Source of the DNA: Candidatus Zhuqueibacterota bacterium
Lineage (GTDB): Bacteria; Zhuqueibacterota; Zhuqueibacteria; Residuimicrobiales; Krinioviventaceae
Assembly (NCBI GenBank): GCA_016928775.1
Contig: JAFGKD010000001.1
Location: forward strand, 62,001-126,000
DNA length: 64,000 nt
Direction: 5' to 3'
Both the position numbers and the translations under genes were made by a program. The number at the start of each line of letters is the position of its first letter. Within the stretch, counting starts at the first letter, position 1. Shown piece after piece: positions 1-8,304 of this stretch. The notes under the pieces are model-generated. The model did not search any database and was not told the origin of the DNA. It was given only the letters and a program-made list of their open reading frames with translations.

Positions 1-1536
1 GCTGCAGCGCTTGTCGCCGCAATTCGAGAGGTCGACGCAACGCACGCTGTGATCGTCGGGCCGATCAACGATTATTCACTCGATGCGCTGTCAAGTATGG
101 CCAAAATCGATGCTGATAATGTTATTTATGCTTTTAACTTCTTTGATCCATTAACATTCACTCGCCAGGGTAATTCGTATAACGACGTCGACTATAATAC
201 GGCGATTGTACCTTTCCCGTATGATGCCGGCAAAATGCCCCCGCTTGATGAGGCGGATGCCGGAACGGCCGCCGAGGAGGCTTATAATAACTATCCCACG
301 CAAGGTACGGTGGATTATGTCAAAAGTCGACTCGATGTCGCGGCGCAGTTTGCGGCTGACAATGGTGTTGCAGTGTGGTGCGCCAGTTTTGGCGCCTATA
401 TCGGCCAACGTGGGCTCCGCCTGAACGATGACGGCTGGGATGTGCCGAATGCCGACAGAGGGGCATGGCTCGGCACCTGTATGTCCTATATGCAAGAAAA
501 AAATATTGCCGCCTGCCATAGTGGCTATCGCGGCGGCTTTGGCCTTTTTTACGACGACAATAACAATCCCTATGGCTGGATGCAGTTCGGCAATTTTCCG
601 TACGATATCAACACGGACATTTGTGAGGCTATGGGACTCACACCACCGGAGCCAGGCTTGTATAGTCCAGAGCCCTTGACAGAAGGATTTGTCATTTATG
701 ATGAAGAGGTCACGCCTTTGGCTCGATGGGGTGAATGGTTTTGGGATGATGCCGAGGTCTCGCTGTTCAACATGGACGAGCCGGCAGTCAGCCAATACTG
801 CCTTTCCATTTTTTATCCCGGGCAATGGCAGGCAGGTGATTTTTTCTTCCCGCTGTACCTCGATATGTCAATTTTAGCTGAAGACGGCTATTTGCTCGAT
901 TTTTTCATTCGCTGCGACTGGGAGGAAGCACATATCCAGGCTCGTTTCGAAGACACCAATGAAGATCTGGATGACAAGCCGTGGCGTATGAACTATAATG
1001 TGGATAACAGTGTTGTGCCCTTTGATGGAACATGGCAAAGGGTGACCATTCCGCTCACCAGCATGGATGACCAGGGCGCCTGGGATCCCGATGATGAGAT
1101 ATGGTACGGTGGACCGCAAGGCCTTTTTGATTGGGAGCGCGTTCAGCGTTTTCAGTTTGTTTCCGAGACAGCGGAGCAACCGGACGCTGAGATCTTTATT
1201 GATCGCGTGCGCATCGTGAGTGCGGATGCAGTGGATTCTGATCCAATGGCTTCACCGGCAGCTTTTGCCCTGGCAGCTAACTATCCCAATCCCTTTAATC
1301 CGACGACAACCATCCAGTTCACACTGGCAAAGCGTGCAACTGTTGATTTGAGCATTTACAACGTGCGTGGTGAGCTCGTCAAAACATTGGTGTCTGAAAC
1401 AAAAAGCACCGGTGATTATAGCGTGCAATGGGATGGATCAAACTTGAACAATGAACAGGTTGGCAGCGGCGTTTACCTTTATCGCTTGAAAGCTGACGAT
1501 TTTGAGCAGACGCGCCGTATGCTTTTAATTCGCTAA
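1..1536 (+). CDS. Secreted GH5-like protein with C-terminal sorting domain (5' end missing)
   Basis: The frame is open to the first base of the window, so the N-terminus, including the expected NEP acid motif, is missing. The first ~180 residues resemble the C-terminal half of a glycoside hydrolase family 5 barrel: VIVGP, then YAFNFFDP..FTRQG (usually HFYEP..FTHQG), then a late GGFGLF. A beta-sandwich that looks like a carbohydrate-binding module follows. The last ~85 residues are a FlgD-like/Por-type sorting domain (NYPNPFNPTTTIQF ... MLLIR). Catalytic positions look substituted: the nucleophile motif GEFG reads ASFG and the His of HFYEP reads Asn. It may therefore be a non-catalytic paralogue. 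A strong terminator follows the stop codon. Export and surface attachment through a type IX-like system are inferred from the sorting domain. Confidence 0.75.
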   Translation, partial: AAALVAAIREVDATHAVIVGPINDYSLDALSSMAKIDADNVIYAFNFFDPLTFTRQGNSYNDVDYNTAIVPFPYDAGKMPPLDEADAGTAAEEAYNNYPTQGTVDYVKSRLDVAAQFAADNGVAVWCASFGAYIGQRGLRLNDDGWDVPNADRGAWLGTCMSYMQEKNIAACHSGYRGGFGLFYDDNNNPYGWMQFGNFPYDINTDICEAMGLTPPEPGLYSPEPLTEGFVIYDEEVTPLARWGEWFWDDAEVSLFNMDEPAVSQYCLSIFYPGQWQAGDFFFPLYLDMSILAEDGYLLDFFIRCDWEEAHIQARFEDTNEDLDDKPWRMNYNVDNSVVPFDGTWQRVTIPLTSMDDQGAWDPDDEIWYGGPQGLFDWERVQRFQFVSETAEQPDAEIFIDRVRIVSADAVDSDPMASPAAFALAANYPNPFNPTTTIQFTLAKRATVDLSIYNVRGELVKTLVSETKSTGDYSVQWDGSNLNNEQVGSGVYLYRLKADDFEQTRRMLLIR

Positions 1537-1543
1537 AACAGCA

Positions 1544-1578
1544 ACAGACTGATGCGCACGCATCAGTCTGTTTTTATT
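1544..1578 (+). terminator. Rho-independent terminator between convergent genes
   Basis: A perfect 12-bp stem (1544-1555 with 1560-1571) with a GCAC loop is followed by TTTTTATT. It lies just after the GH5-like stop codon. Its right arm overlaps the last codons of selB on the other strand, so the two convergent genes share the structure. Confidence 0.9.
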
Positions 1579-3446
1579 AGCCGGCTGTCTCCCACGCGCT
1601 CGGTGACACCGATCGCATCAAAATAGCCCAACAATGGCATGGCAAATTTTCTTGATGTGTTGAGCAGTTGACGAAATTCACCTACGGTTATTTCTGTACC
1701 GTTCAGTTCTGACAATTTTTCTTTCGCCTTGTCTATTGCTGTTTTTGTAAAGTAGATGTCGCCTTCAAATCTGACTATTTTCCCCAATCCCAAAAGCGCA
1801 TTCAGGCCAACCTGGACGTCATTTTGAGGGCGCGCGAGCATCTGCGCCAAAATTTTTATCGGCGGCGTTGCATACCCGCTCTGTTCAAGAATGTTATAGA
1901 TGTCATTTGCCAGCGCTTCAACCGTTTCACTCAATTTTATTTCATGTGAGTCAAGCCTGACACTATCATTTGACACTACAATTTTACCCTGTGCTTCGAG
2001 TGTCTGCAGAGCGGCTTCAAACACAGCGGGCATGTTCTTTGCCGTTTGAGCCAAGAGATTGGCCTTTTTCATCCCGGGGCGCAAAGGCTCCTTTTTATGA
2101 AATACCTCCAGGGTGCTCAGCATTTCTTCTTGGACATTGTCGTAATTGCTTTTGTGCAGAAAGCGTGTTTTGGCGCCAAAAGTAAAGATCTGCTTTTTTT
2201 CCAGCAAATCGGCTAAAATGGGCTCGAGTACTGCGCGATCAAAACCGGCTTTTTGAGCGATCTCTGCCGACGTCATCGGCTGTTGCGATTGCATCAAGAC
2301 GGACGTGATGACTTGCACTGGCTCAAAAGTCTCCAACTTTTGCAGGCGGGTGAGAACGCTCTTGTCCATGCGTTTGTGGGGCAGGGGATTTGTATCCAGA
2401 ATGATACCGCCACCGATGGTGAGCTGCGGCGAATAGCGTCGAATCACAAATGGATCGTGCTTTTGTGCCACGGCCTCTTGTTCGAGCAGCAGTTGAACAT
2501 AAGCCGAGCCACCCGGTTCAATTTTATCGGCGCCTAAAACTTTGATCCGCGCTAAAATCTCGCGTGTGCCGAGGTGCAGTCGGACGCGCGTTCGATTCGA
2601 TAGTGCTTTGGGTGTTTTGTCCAAAAGTGATATTTTTGCATCGAATATTTTTGCAGGATAAAAATGATGTGGTGTCGCTAAAATGTTACCGCGCTCGATG
2701 TTTTCCTTTGCAATATTCATGAGATTGAGAGCAGCACGATCACCAGGCAACGCCGTTTCTGCTGACACGCCATGCTTTTGAATGCCACGGATTCTGATGC
2801 TGCGACGCTGCGGCAATAGTTCGCACGATTCGCCGACGCTAATATGACCGGAGAGCACCGAGCCGGTGACCACTGTCCCATGACCTTTGATGGTAAATGA
2901 TCGATCAATCGGCATCCAAAAAACGCCGCGGTCCTGCCGAGGCGCGGTGTGCCTGGCCAGTTCGATGATGGCGCGGCGCAGGTTTTCTATCCCTTCTCCT
3001 GTCGCAGAGCTGACGCGAATAATCGGCGAGTGCTGCAAAAAAGTATTGTGCACTAGAACGCGAATATCCTCCTCCACGATTTCAAGCCATTCTCGCTCAA
3101 CCAGATCGATTTTTGTCAAGGCAATGAGACCATGCTCAAGCTGGAGAATTTTGAGAATGTCCAGATGTTCGCGAGTCTGCGGCATGACGCCATCATCCGC
3201 TGCGACCACCAAAAGCGCCATATCCACTGTGGTCACACCGGCGACCATATTTTTGATAAATTTTTCATGTCCCGGGACATCGATGAAGGCGAGGTCTTGA
3301 TTTAAAAAAGCAAATCCCAGATCAATGGTCATGCCGCGGTCTTGCTCTTCGGCCAGGCGATCCGGATCGGTTCCGGTGAGTGCTCGCACCAGACTCGATT
3401 TACCGTGATCAATATGACCGGCGGTGCCAATAATTTTATGTGCCAT
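1563..3446 (-). CDS. selB: Selenocysteine-specific translation elongation factor SelB
   Basis: A 627-residue GTPase that delivers selenocysteinyl-tRNA to ribosomes paused at UGA next to a SECIS element. The N-terminus has the EF-Tu-like G motifs GHIDHGKSS (G1), DVPGHEKF (G3) and TKIDL (G4). EF-Tu-like domains 2 and 3 follow, then the SelB-specific C-terminal winged-helix region (about residues 380-627). The length is close to E. coli SelB (614). The gene starts 2 nt after the trehalase-family stop codon, so the two are probably cotranscribed. No selA, selD, tRNA-Sec or selenoprotein was found in the window, although SelB implies the genome uses selenocysteine. The 3' end is embedded in the convergent terminator. 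Confidence 0.95.
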   Translation of the reverse strand: MAHKIIGTAGHIDHGKSSLVRALTGTDPDRLAEEQDRGMTIDLGFAFLNQDLAFIDVPGHEKFIKNMVAGVTTVDMALLVVAADDGVMPQTREHLDILKILQLEHGLIALTKIDLVEREWLEIVEEDIRVLVHNTFLQHSPIIRVSSATGEGIENLRRAIIELARHTAPRQDRGVFWMPIDRSFTIKGHGTVVTGSVLSGHISVGESCELLPQRRSIRIRGIQKHGVSAETALPGDRAALNLMNIAKENIERGNILATPHHFYPAKIFDAKISLLDKTPKALSNRTRVRLHLGTREILARIKVLGADKIEPGGSAYVQLLLEQEAVAQKHDPFVIRRYSPQLTIGGGIILDTNPLPHKRMDKSVLTRLQKLETFEPVQVITSVLMQSQQPMTSAEIAQKAGFDRAVLEPILADLLEKKQIFTFGAKTRFLHKSNYDNVQEEMLSTLEVFHKKEPLRPGMKKANLLAQTAKNMPAVFEAALQTLEAQGKIVVSNDSVRLDSHEIKLSETVEALANDIYNILEQSGYATPPIKILAQMLARPQNDVQVGLNALLGLGKIVRFEGDIYFTKTAIDKAKEKLSELNGTEITVGEFRQLLNTSRKFAMPLLGYFDAIGVTERVGDSRLIKTD

Positions 3447-3448
3447 CT

Positions 3449-4591
3449 TTATCCCAGCCCCAGCGTATCCAACAGGGCGATGTATGTGCCGGCGGTCCAG
3501 CCTAAAATGGGTGTGTTTGGAACTCCTTTGGGTGAGGTGATGCTTTTGTCGTTCACATTATACCACTCCCACATATTGCCGGTTTGTTGATAGATATCAA
3601 ACACCATGGACAGCCAATTGGTGCCGATATCTGCCGCATCTTCCATAAACTCATAATCGGAAAGACCTTTAATAACAAAATAGAGGAATGGGGCACAGAG
3701 CAGCGGATAGCTCCAGCTCATGCCATTGATCGTATACTCTTTGTCGGTAATGGTGATACCGCCCGGCGCGACAAAATCCTTGAGATGCGATTGAAGCGCA
3801 TCCGCTTGTTGCTCATCAACCAGCTCGACGAACAGCGGCATAAAGCCGGCCAGGGTTTTGATTTGATTTAATCTTTTTTCGGCAAAATTATTATCAAAAT
3901 AAAAATGACTATCTTCGTCCCAAAACAGGGTAAACATTTTTTTGATATGATCACTTTTATGTAACAGACTTTGGTCGCCCTTGCCGTCCGCTTCTATTTG
4001 AAGATCATGAATGAGTATGGCGTTTCGATAAAGCAGCGCGTTAAGATCGACTGGATTGTAATTTTCATCCTTGTCGAACCGGATGGAGCGCACCCAGCAC
4101 GAGCCCAGGACGTCGGGTGTAGTGTCTTTTTTTGCTGTGTTGGTGAAGCGATACAAGCCAACAGAGGTGGTGTGAGGTTTGGTCGTCCAAAAATGATATT
4201 CGTTAATGACATCGGGTAGCATACGGCTGAGCCAGTCTTTGTCACCAGTCGCTCGATAAATATCGCGCACAATCCATGGCAATAAGGGCAATGTGGAAAG
4301 ACGGCTATATGATTTCAAATTCGCAGCCGGTACATAGCCAAATTTGCGCTGTAAAAAAATCAGATTTTCTGCATTATAGCGCGCGAGATCGATAAGTTTT
4401 AAACGAATGAGTCCCAGATTAATAAAATAGGTGTCCCAATAAAACAGTGCATCCTGTTTCTCAGTTCCCGGTGTAATGTACGGATCCGGGACACCTATAA
4501 GCTGGTTCGTATCGCTGCCGATTTCTCGAACGAGTTCTTTTTCGAATCGTTCTTTCAACATCGGGAGTAAAGACTGAAATTTTTCGGCCAT
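3449..4591 (-). CDS. Trehalase-family (GH37/GH63-like) glycosidase
   Basis: A 380-residue protein of the (alpha/alpha)6-barrel type. Supporting motifs are DALFYWDTYF (compare YYWDSYF in trehalases), a middle region with RATGDKDWLSRMLP, NGMSWSYPLLCAPF, and a C-terminal GNMWEWYNVNDKS...LGWTAGTYIAL that matches the EKYN...GFGWTNG region of GH37. It lacks a signal peptide, so a cytoplasmic role is likely. It is shorter than classical trehalases (500-550 residues) and the substrate could be another alpha-glucoside. It is the first gene of a two-gene unit with selB, an unusual pairing with no obvious functional link. Confidence 0.75.
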   Translation of the reverse strand: MAEKFQSLLPMLKERFEKELVREIGSDTNQLIGVPDPYITPGTEKQDALFYWDTYFINLGLIRLKLIDLARYNAENLIFLQRKFGYVPAANLKSYSRLSTLPLLPWIVRDIYRATGDKDWLSRMLPDVINEYHFWTTKPHTTSVGLYRFTNTAKKDTTPDVLGSCWVRSIRFDKDENYNPVDLNALLYRNAILIHDLQIEADGKGDQSLLHKSDHIKKMFTLFWDEDSHFYFDNNFAEKRLNQIKTLAGFMPLFVELVDEQQADALQSHLKDFVAPGGITITDKEYTINGMSWSYPLLCAPFLYFVIKGLSDYEFMEDAADIGTNWLSMVFDIYQQTGNMWEWYNVNDKSITSPKGVPNTPILGWTAGTYIALLDTLGLG

Positions 4592-4834
4592 TCTTTACCT
4601 CACTAATTAAATATTGAGACCAATAACGTTATTTCAGGATTCATGCCCTAAAATCCCGAATTGATTTAACTTTTTGTTTTTTACTACAATGAAGGCATAT
4701 TGAATGCCGGAATGCTCGAAATGGAATGGTATGATGAAAAAGAGGAAAGTCATTTTAATATTTGTTTTTATTTTATGACTTGAGCATGCAAGAATCTTTT
4801 ATCAAAGACGAATATATTGGAAAAAGGTTCAGCA

Positions 4835-5674
4835 TCAAGCGGCAAATCTGTTTATCAATGGCCGCAGAGCGAAGAGCCGCAACTTTGTTTTGAGATACTT
4901 TTTATAATTCATATGCTGGAGCGTCGTCATATAACTGTCAATATATGCATCCAGCTCTTTCAGAGAATGGGGTTTTATTTCCAGGGTAATAAAGCCACAA
5001 AAGCCCGATTCGCGCAGGGTGGACAAAAACTCATTCACCGGCAATGATCCACCGCAGTTAAACGGGAGATGGACATCTTCTGCTTCGTGACAGTCCGATA
5101 GATGCACACTGGTCGTGATGTCGCGAAAGGTCTTGAAAAGCTCGACAGGATCATGGCCGTCGACAAAATAGTGCGGCGCGTCAAAACACATGCCTGCCAA
5201 TTTTGTGTTGAGAGATTGTTCTGCCTGCCAGTATATTTTTAGAAATTCATCCGGATGAAGCGCCGGTACATTTTCAAGGTGAACCGGAATGTTTAATTTC
5301 TGCAAATTTTCAAACAAAAATTCAAGGGAAAAGCGCAGCTTTTCACTTTGCTTATCCGGTTCCGGAGGATGACAGACCACATGGTGCAGGTGCAATTTGT
5401 CTCGATAACGCTGCAACGTGTCAATCATGCTGTCAATTTCGTTCTTGTAATCGAGACAGGAAAAATCCCAACCATTTTCAGCAATCAGCGGAAGATGAAA
5501 GGCAGTGATTATTGAACCAAGGCTGTCAGCGACTCTATCGATTTCCGGCAAGATGCTTTTATTCAATTCGACAAAATCGATGCCCAGCAATTTTAATCCC
5601 CGAATCAGGGTGGAGGGCATAAAACCTTGAAATTGCGCGACGGTAACACCGACATAGGGACAGTGTTGAGGCAT
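4835..5674 (-). CDS. Xylose isomerase-like TIM-barrel protein (sugar epimerase/isomerase family)
   Basis: A 279-residue protein of the AP endonuclease 2/xylose isomerase-like fold. The start at 5674 (MPQHCPYVGV) is preferred because AGGAG lies 4 nt upstream; the open frame continues to 5761 but would overlap the previous gene. Metal-ligand positions typical of the fold are visible: HLENVP (Glu), CFDAPHY (Asp and His), SVHLSDCHEAED (His) and TLEIKP (Glu). The substrate cannot be told from sequence; relatives include sugar epimerases, myo-inositol enzymes and endonuclease IV. It lies 53 nt downstream of the DUF2752 gene on the same strand. Confidence 0.75.
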   Translation of the reverse strand: MPQHCPYVGVTVAQFQGFMPSTLIRGLKLLGIDFVELNKSILPEIDRVADSLGSIITAFHLPLIAENGWDFSCLDYKNEIDSMIDTLQRYRDKLHLHHVVCHPPEPDKQSEKLRFSLEFLFENLQKLNIPVHLENVPALHPDEFLKIYWQAEQSLNTKLAGMCFDAPHYFVDGHDPVELFKTFRDITTSVHLSDCHEAEDVHLPFNCGGSLPVNEFLSTLRESGFCGFITLEIKPHSLKELDAYIDSYMTTLQHMNYKKYLKTKLRLFALRPLINRFAA

Positions 5675-5727
5675 GGGACTCCTGCGACTTTGATAATTAT
5701 AATGCTGAAGAATAGCTGTTGTTCCCG

Positions 5728-6141
5728 CTAAAACAAAGTTGTTAGAATAAGATACAACCAATTAGCAAAAACTGCTGATATCAGCAATTTTCGAACCAAC
5801 TTTTTCTCCTGTAATGATAGAGTGATCTTTGCATTTTTTTTTACAACAACACCGAGGAGTGTGTTCATTCCCCATAGAATTAATGCAGTGTAAATTAAAA
5901 AAAAGAGTGGATTTGTAATAAACGCATCTCGCAAATGAAGATGACTCAGGGCAATCCCTGTTCGGGTAGCACCGCACGTAGGGCAGGGGAGCCCGGTCCA
6001 GAGATGGAAGAGGCAGGGTGGCATCAGAGCGAGAAGGCGATCCGCAAACCGGACGAAAAGAAATCCCGCAATGGCGAAACCCAGGCAAATAAGGCCGGTG
6101 CAGCGCTCGGCCGGAGTCGTTCGTTTGATATAAATGTGCAT
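5728..6141 (-). CDS. DUF2752 membrane protein
   Basis: A 137-residue protein with three probable membrane segments and the family signature LPCPTCGATRTG (CPxCGxTR) after the first segment. The biochemical role of the family is unknown. A GTG codon directly before the chosen ATG could also serve as start; no strong ribosome site is seen for either. It probably forms an operon with the downstream TIM-barrel gene and diverges from the asd leader. Confidence 0.8.
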   Translation of the reverse strand: MHIYIKRTTPAERCTGLICLGFAIAGFLFVRFADRLLALMPPCLFHLWTGLPCPTCGATRTGIALSHLHLRDAFITNPLFFLIYTALILWGMNTLLGVVVKKNAKITLSLQEKKLVRKLLISAVFANWLYLILTTLF

Positions 6142-6262
6142 CACACCCGGGAAATATGGAAGTGTCGCTATATCACAATAAAATCAAAAAATCTTTTGTC
6201 TTATAATATAGATGACCTGGGGCTATTTTTCAAGCGTTAAAGAAAAAATCTTATTTTGTATC

Positions 6263-6291
6263 TTGACTTTCAATCTCGAAATACTTAGATT
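6263..6291 (+). promoter_or_regulatory. Candidate sigma70-type promoter for the asd leader
   Basis: TTGACT at 6263-6268 is followed after 17 nt by TAGATT at 6286-6291. The site is about 27 nt before the leader-peptide start. The -35 is good and the -10 moderate (four of six consensus bases). Confidence 0.45.
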
Positions 6292-6317
6292 TTCACTGAT
6301 AAAAAGGAGTCAAAAAA

Positions 6318-6395
6318 ATGATTGGGATCATGCTCACAACAAAATCGACAAAGACAAAAAAGTACTGTTGTGGGCTTGGACTATCAACACGATAG
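6318..6395 (+). CDS. Leader peptide of asd, rich in Thr, Lys, Ile and Met codons
   Basis: A 25-codon reading frame starts 8 nt after an excellent AAGGAG (6304-6309). It begins M-I-G-I-M-L-T-T-K-S-T-K-T-K-K. Twelve of its first fifteen residues are Thr, Lys, Ile or Met, all products of the aspartate pathway. The C-terminal part (YCCGLGLSTR) and the stop codon lie inside the 5' arm region of an antiterminator hairpin. This is the arrangement of thrL in E. coli, in which ribosome stalling at regulatory codons prevents termination. Here the controlled gene is asd, whose product feeds Lys, Thr, Met and Ile synthesis. The assignment rests on sequence only, but RBS, codon bias and RNA structure all agree. 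Confidence 0.9.
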   Translation: MIGIMLTTKSTKTKKYCCGLGLSTR

Positions 6396-6423
6396 AAAAT
6401 CATATCGCAAAGTCGAGCCCACA
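6369..6423 (+). promoter_or_regulatory. Antiterminator hairpin of the asd attenuator
   Basis: TGTGGGCT (6369-6376) is complementary to AGCCCACA (6416-6423), and GACT (6379-6382) to AGTC (6411-6414), with a small internal loop between. The 3' arm is the same sequence that forms the 5' arm of the terminator at 6416-6442, so the two folds exclude each other. The 5' arm overlaps the Cys-Cys-Gly-Leu codons of the leader. A ribosome stalled on the upstream Thr/Lys codons (6336-6362) leaves it free; one that reaches the stop codon (6393-6395) covers it. Confidence 0.85.
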
Positions 6424-6450
6424 GTGTTTAACGCTGTGGGCTTTTTTTTT
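6416..6450 (+). terminator. Attenuator terminator upstream of asd
   Basis: AGCCCACAGTG (6416-6426) pairs with CGCTGTGGGCT (6432-6442), an 11-bp stem with one G-T pair and a 5-nt loop. It is followed by a run of T to 6450. It sits between the leader peptide and asd, 41 nt before the asd start. Confidence 0.92.
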
Positions 6451-6491
6451 ATGCAAATCCTAAAATTGAATAACAAAATAGAGGAGATGTT

Positions 6492-7544
6492 ATGGAAAAA
6501 GTGAGATGTGCCGTACTGGGAGCGACCGGTGTTGTCGGTCAAAACTTTCTACGTCTATTGGTGGATCATCCCTATTTTGAGCTGGCAGCGATTTGCGCGA
6601 GCGATATGCGGATTGGTCAAAGCCTCAAGAGTGCGAAAGAACAAATCGATGGTGGCATTCCAAAGGCTTTTGCTGATATTATCTTTGATCCCATTGATGT
6701 GGGTGTGCTTGTTGATAAAAAGATCAAGATTGCCTTTTCCGCACTCCCGGCTGATGTCGCAAAAAACGTTGAGAAAGAAGCGGCAAAACAAGGGATCAAA
6801 ATATTTTCCAATGCCGGTGCGTATCGTATGGACAAAGATGTTCCCATTCTCATCCCGGAAATAAATCATGCTCATCTCGATATTGTGAAGCAACAGGATA
6901 CGCCCGGTTATATCGTGACCAATGCAAATTGTACGACAACAGGCTTGACCATGGCGTTATTGCCGATTCTGCCGTTTGGTATTCGGAAAATGGTTGTCGC
7001 CAGCTATCAGGCGATCTCCGGCGCCGGTTATCCGGGCCTTCCGGCACTAGATATTTTCGGCAACGTCATTCCCTACATTCAAAATGAAGAACCAAAGCTG
7101 CGACGCGAGACGACAAAAATATGTGGTACATTTCAAAATGGTGCCATCGTCCCGGCTGACTGGGAGGTGTACGCTCATTGCATTCGAGTCCAGACAGTTA
7201 TTGGTCACTTGATATCCGTGCACATCGAGCTGGACTCTCAACCCACACGAGAAGAGGTCAAACAAGCGATCGTCAATTACACCTCGCCACCGGAAGTGGC
7301 CGGATTGCCCACAGCACCGGAGCAGACGATCCTGTTTTCCGAGGAACCGGATCGACCGCAACCCCGTTATGATGTTTTATTGGGAGCTCCTGAACGCGCT
7401 CGCGGCATGGCCATTTTCATCGGCCGGCTTGAGGTGGAAAGGAATATCATTCGTTTTGTCACGCTCTCAAACAATCTCGTTCGCGGCGCCGCTGGTGGCT
7501 CAGTCCTGAATGCAGAATTGGCGTATCGAAAAGGTCTGCTGTGA
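6492..7544 (+). CDS. asd: Aspartate-semialdehyde dehydrogenase
   Basis: A 350-residue NADP-dependent enzyme that reduces aspartyl phosphate to aspartate semialdehyde, the branch-point precursor of lysine, threonine, methionine and isoleucine. The nucleotide-binding motif GATGVVGQ is at residues 10-17. The catalytic cysteine is in NANCTTTG (Cys147), followed by ISGAGYPGLPALD. The sequence pattern is of the archaeal/fungal-like ASADH class. The start has GAGGAG 5 nt upstream. It is transcribed alone behind a leader-peptide attenuator and ended by a hairpin shared with the convergent gene. The rest of the threonine branch (thrA, thrC) lies about 18 kb away. Confidence 0.96.
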   Translation: MEKVRCAVLGATGVVGQNFLRLLVDHPYFELAAICASDMRIGQSLKSAKEQIDGGIPKAFADIIFDPIDVGVLVDKKIKIAFSALPADVAKNVEKEAAKQGIKIFSNAGAYRMDKDVPILIPEINHAHLDIVKQQDTPGYIVTNANCTTTGLTMALLPILPFGIRKMVVASYQAISGAGYPGLPALDIFGNVIPYIQNEEPKLRRETTKICGTFQNGAIVPADWEVYAHCIRVQTVIGHLISVHIELDSQPTREEVKQAIVNYTSPPEVAGLPTAPEQTILFSEEPDRPQPRYDVLLGAPERARGMAIFIGRLEVERNIIRFVTLSNNLVRGAAGGSVLNAELAYRKGLL

Positions 7545-7549
7545 AATGA

Positions 7550-7582
7550 AAAAGCGGGATTTTTAGTCATACCGCTTTTTTA
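7550..7582. terminator. Bidirectional terminator after asd
   Basis: AAAAGCGG (7550-7557) pairs with CCGCTTTT (7572-7579) around a 14-nt loop. The stem is flanked by A-rich and T-rich tracts, so it can serve asd and the convergent gene ending at 7580. Confidence 0.7.
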
Positions 7583-7969
7583 TTCTTTAACATTGCCAAT
7601 TCTCGCTTCGATCTTGAAGGGTTTCGCATCCTCTTTCTTTTTGCTCTCTTTTTTCTCCTTGTTCCACAGCAAAATACAGAAAACAATATATACAAAGAAA
7701 AATGTTGCTGTAAGGAGCCCGTCAGCCCAATCCGTGCCCTTGAATTCATCAATTAATTGACTTAGAATGTAATTCAAATTCCAATTATTCAATATAAAGT
7801 CTTTGAATTGCATGGCATACTTGTAATACAGAGGAAATAAGCCAAAGAGAAAAAGAAACAGAAAGAATCGTCGAACGCCTTTTTGGACTTTGCTGAAAAA
7901 AGTTCCAAAAAGCCGCCAAAATCCGAGTGAAAACAAAGAGACAATCAGGAGAATGATTCCAAAATCCAT
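7580..7969 (-). CDS. Small membrane protein of unknown function
   Basis: A 129-residue protein with three likely membrane segments (about residues 3-25, 34-50 and 85-102) and a lysine/glutamate-rich cytoplasmic tail (KEKKESKKKED). AGAGG lies upstream of the ATG. No family is recognised. It is convergent with asd, and the region upstream of its start holds a MITE. Confidence 0.65.
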   Translation of the reverse strand: MDFGIILLIVSLFSLGFWRLFGTFFSKVQKGVRRFFLFLFLFGLFPLYYKYAMQFKDFILNNWNLNYILSQLIDEFKGTDWADGLLTATFFFVYIVFCILLWNKEKKESKKKEDAKPFKIEARIGNVKE

Positions 7970-8110
7970 TTACGACCTCTGCTGAAGATTCTGTCACAGC
8001 ATTGACATTCATTCTCTTTCTTTTACCGGTTCCGCGAGAACGTAAAAACCCCGACACACATCGTCCTCACTATAATAACGATAGTGTAGAATTTAGTCAA
8101 GCTTTTTATA

Positions 8111-8244
8111 GGCAGGTGGCAAAACCTCAAGGTTATTCAAAAGTTCTCGCATCCTATCAAATTACACGAGAACGAACTGTTTTTAAAATCTCTACAGTCA
8201 ACATCAAGACTTTTCGACAGTCTCTTGAGGTTTTGCGGCAGGTG
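8111..8244. mobile_element. 118-bp MITE with 13-bp inverted ends and 8-bp target duplication
   Basis: GCAAAACCTCAAG (8119-8131) and CTTGAGGTTTTGC (8224-8236) are perfect 13-bp terminal inverted repeats. They are flanked on both outer sides by the direct repeat GGCAGGTG (8111-8118 and 8237-8244). The 118-bp interior has no reading frame of note. An exact 8-bp target duplication indicates a recent insertion by a transposase supplied elsewhere. Related ends occur near 52.1 kb and 55.5 kb. The transposon family could not be named from the end sequence. Confidence 0.85.
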
Positions 8245-8304
8245 AGAAAATTGTAGAACAGCGCAGGTCAAGTTTATCTAACAATACATCACATGTGCAG
8301 GAGG

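Noticed and set aside
4592-4834. tRNA-Sec gene near selB
   Set aside because: The gap was read for a cloverleaf and for a terminal GCCA or CCA with a long variable arm; none was seen.
6212-6504. Two overlapping frames of 60-83 codons before asd
   Set aside because: They run across the attenuator terminator and lack ribosome sites; the 25-codon leader frame explains the region better.
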